Origin: Acidimicrobiales bacterium
GTDB lineage: Bacteria; Actinomycetota; Acidimicrobiia; Acidimicrobiales; Acidimicrobilacustridaceae
Direction of reading: 5' to 3'
DNA: 5,466 bases
Assembly (NCBI GenBank): GCA_023264135.1
Contig: JALQSZ010000113.1
Span: 1-5,466, forward strand
The position numbers and the translations under genes were made by a program. Of this stretch, positions 5,438 through 5,466 are shown piece by piece (the stretch's first letter is position 1; each line of letters begins with the position of its first letter). The notes under the pieces are model-generated. The model was not told where the DNA came from. It was given only the letters and a program-made list of their open reading frames with translations, and did no database searches.

Positions 5438-5466
5438 ATGAAAACAGTTCGAATCCGATCTGGGCC
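5438..5466 (+). CDS. Possible start of a further gene, cut by the window edge
   Basis: An ATG 14 bases after the previous stop opens a frame reading MKTVRIRSG to the edge of the window. GAGAG just before it is too close to be a normal ribosome site. With only about ten codons visible it cannot be confirmed or named. The stretch 5424-5437 shows only a three-base-stem inverted repeat (CGCTTAGCG), which is too weak for a terminator and has no following T run. Confidence 0.15.

Noticed and set aside
5424..5440. Possible terminator hairpin CGCTTAGCG after the secreted protein.
   Set aside because: The stem is only three bases and no T run follows.
1..5466. Search for CRISPR repeats, tRNA or rRNA genes, insertion sequence ends and riboswitch-like leaders.
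   Set aside because: Nothing of the kind was seen on reading. Nearly all bases are occupied by protein genes.

Overview
This window looks like chromosomal DNA of a moderately GC-rich actinobacterium. The style of the PurN, PurH and TsaA/TrmO-like proteins suggests the Acidimicrobiia. That placement comes from remembered family features, not from a search, so it is tentative. Genes are packed tightly: there is no gene-free stretch longer than about 45 bases, and no RNA gene, CRISPR array, insertion sequence or long repeat was seen.

Left part (1-2427, plus strand): the 3' end of an amidohydrolase of the D-aminoacylase type is followed after 15 bases by purN and purH. These two overlap in a GTGA junction. 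PurN makes formyl-GAR (de novo purine step 3) and PurH carries out the last two steps to IMP, so both use 10-formyl-tetrahydrofolate and form a purine operon segment.

Middle part (2421-3292): a minus-strand TsaA/TrmO-family methyltransferase gene overlaps the end of purH tail to tail by 7 bases. It is divergent, across only 29 bases, from a small glyoxalase-fold (VOC) protein gene on the plus strand.

Right part (3319-5423, plus strand): a two-gene export unit. The first gene encodes a lipoprotein of unknown function with a clear LASC lipobox. Its stop codon overlaps the start of the second gene (TAATG). The second gene encodes a 496-residue secreted protein that seems to be a fusion. Its body resembles the Het-C/CinY-like branch of the zinc-dependent phospholipase C fold. 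Its last ~112 residues resemble the aegerolysin / Bacillus 14-kDa crystal protein (Gpp34/Cry34, ET79) domain, a membrane-lipid-binding beta sandwich. This fusion of a putative metal-dependent lipid-cleaving domain with a putative lipid-binding domain, translationally coupled to a lipoprotein, is the most interesting item in the window. Its activity is inferred, not shown. The last 43 bases hold no certain feature, only a possible start of another gene.
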